From Streptococcus sp. 'caviae' (GTDB lineage Bacteria > Bacillota > Bacilli > Lactobacillales > Streptococcaceae), in contig NZ_MOWR01000002.1 of assembly GCF_001937065.1 (NCBI RefSeq), positions 248,001 through 312,000 of the forward strand: 64,000 nt of DNA. Reading direction: 5' to 3'. Each line of letters opens with the position of its first letter. Position 1 is the first letter of the stretch. Positions 63,874-64,000 of this stretch are shown in pieces. The notes beneath the pieces were generated by a model that was not told where the DNA came from, did no database searches, and saw only the letters and a program-made list of their open reading frames with translations. Both the position numbers and the translations under genes were made by a program.

Positions 63874-64000
63874 ATGATTAAAATTTTAGCTGCCTGCGGG
63901 GCAGGTGTTAATTCTAGTCACCAAATTAAAAGCGCTTTGGAATCTGAATTAACCAAACGTGGTTACCAAGTATCATGTGATGCTGTGATGATTAAAGATA
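63874..64000 (+). CDS. PTS EIIB component, galactitol family (GatB-like), partial
   Basis: The first 42 residues are visible before the window ends. MIKILAACGAGVNSSHQIKS carries the phosphorylated cysteine of galactitol-type EIIB (the ACGAGVNSS loop). AAGGAGAG lies before the ATG, 11 bases after the EIIA gene. The EIIC membrane component should follow outside the window. Confidence 0.85.
   Translation, partial: MIKILAACGAGVNSSHQIKSALESELTKRGYQVSCDAVMIKD

Overview
The window reads as the chromosome of a low-GC Gram-positive coccus, genus Streptococcus, most likely the mutans group. The basis is gene content and order: ligA, dgkB and pulA, then glgBCDAP, the atp operon with the c-subunit gene first, murA-epuA-endA, a glutamate/glutamine ABC operon back to back with vicRKX, rnc-smc, pheS/pheT with an acetyltransferase between them, rexB-rexA, and a lac (tagatose-6-phosphate) operon. 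This resembles the order I remember for S. mutans. The PTS genes after lacD are galactitol-family, not the LacFE type of S. mutans, so I do not name a species. No rRNA, tRNA, prophage or IS transposase was recognised.

Layout. 1-1.6 kb: end of a LuxR-type response regulator, gtrA, and a preQ1-II riboswitch with queT. 1.6-6.8 kb: ligA, lipid kinase and pullulanase. 6.8-15.2 kb: glycogen operon glgB-glgC-glgD-glgA-glgP with a strong promoter, a cre-like site and a leader hairpin. 15.4-22.1 kb: F1Fo ATPase operon, split between atpG and atpD by a large structured repeat. 22.3-25 kb: DUF1146 gene, murA, epuA, endA. 25.1-28.4 kb (minus): amino-acid ABC operon carrying a second copy of the same repeat. 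28.5-36.2 kb: vicRKX, a DUF454 gene, rnc, smc. 36.3-40.8 kb: T-box, pheS, acetyltransferase, pheT. 40.9-43.4 kb (minus): surface CpdB/SntA-type nucleotidase with an odd LPHTS sorting motif. 43.7-47.8 kb: TetR regulator divergent from an ABC exporter. 48.4-50.1 kb (minus): zinc metallopeptidase, then a YafQ/DinJ toxin-antitoxin pair bracketed by one clear and one doubtful type I-E CRISPR repeat relic. 50.5-57.3 kb: rexB-rexA. 57.4-59.2 kb: a galT pseudogene, more copies of the structured repeat, and galE. 59.4-64 kb: lacR divergent from lacABCD and gat-type PTS genes, running off the window.

How the genes connect. Sugar storage (glg, pulA), galactose entry (lac/gat, galE, dead galT), proton extrusion (atp), envelope control (VicRK, MurA) and DNA repair or processing (LigA, RexAB, EndA, SMC) are the main themes.

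The most striking non-coding signal is a family of long-hairpin repeats (19934-20290, 26492-26737 on the minus strand, 57897-57990, 58080-58172). The flanking sequence is shared, but the stem arms differ between copies while staying complementary. Two copies lie inside operons directly before a Shine-Dalgarno sequence; another supplies a promoter-like sequence directly before galE.
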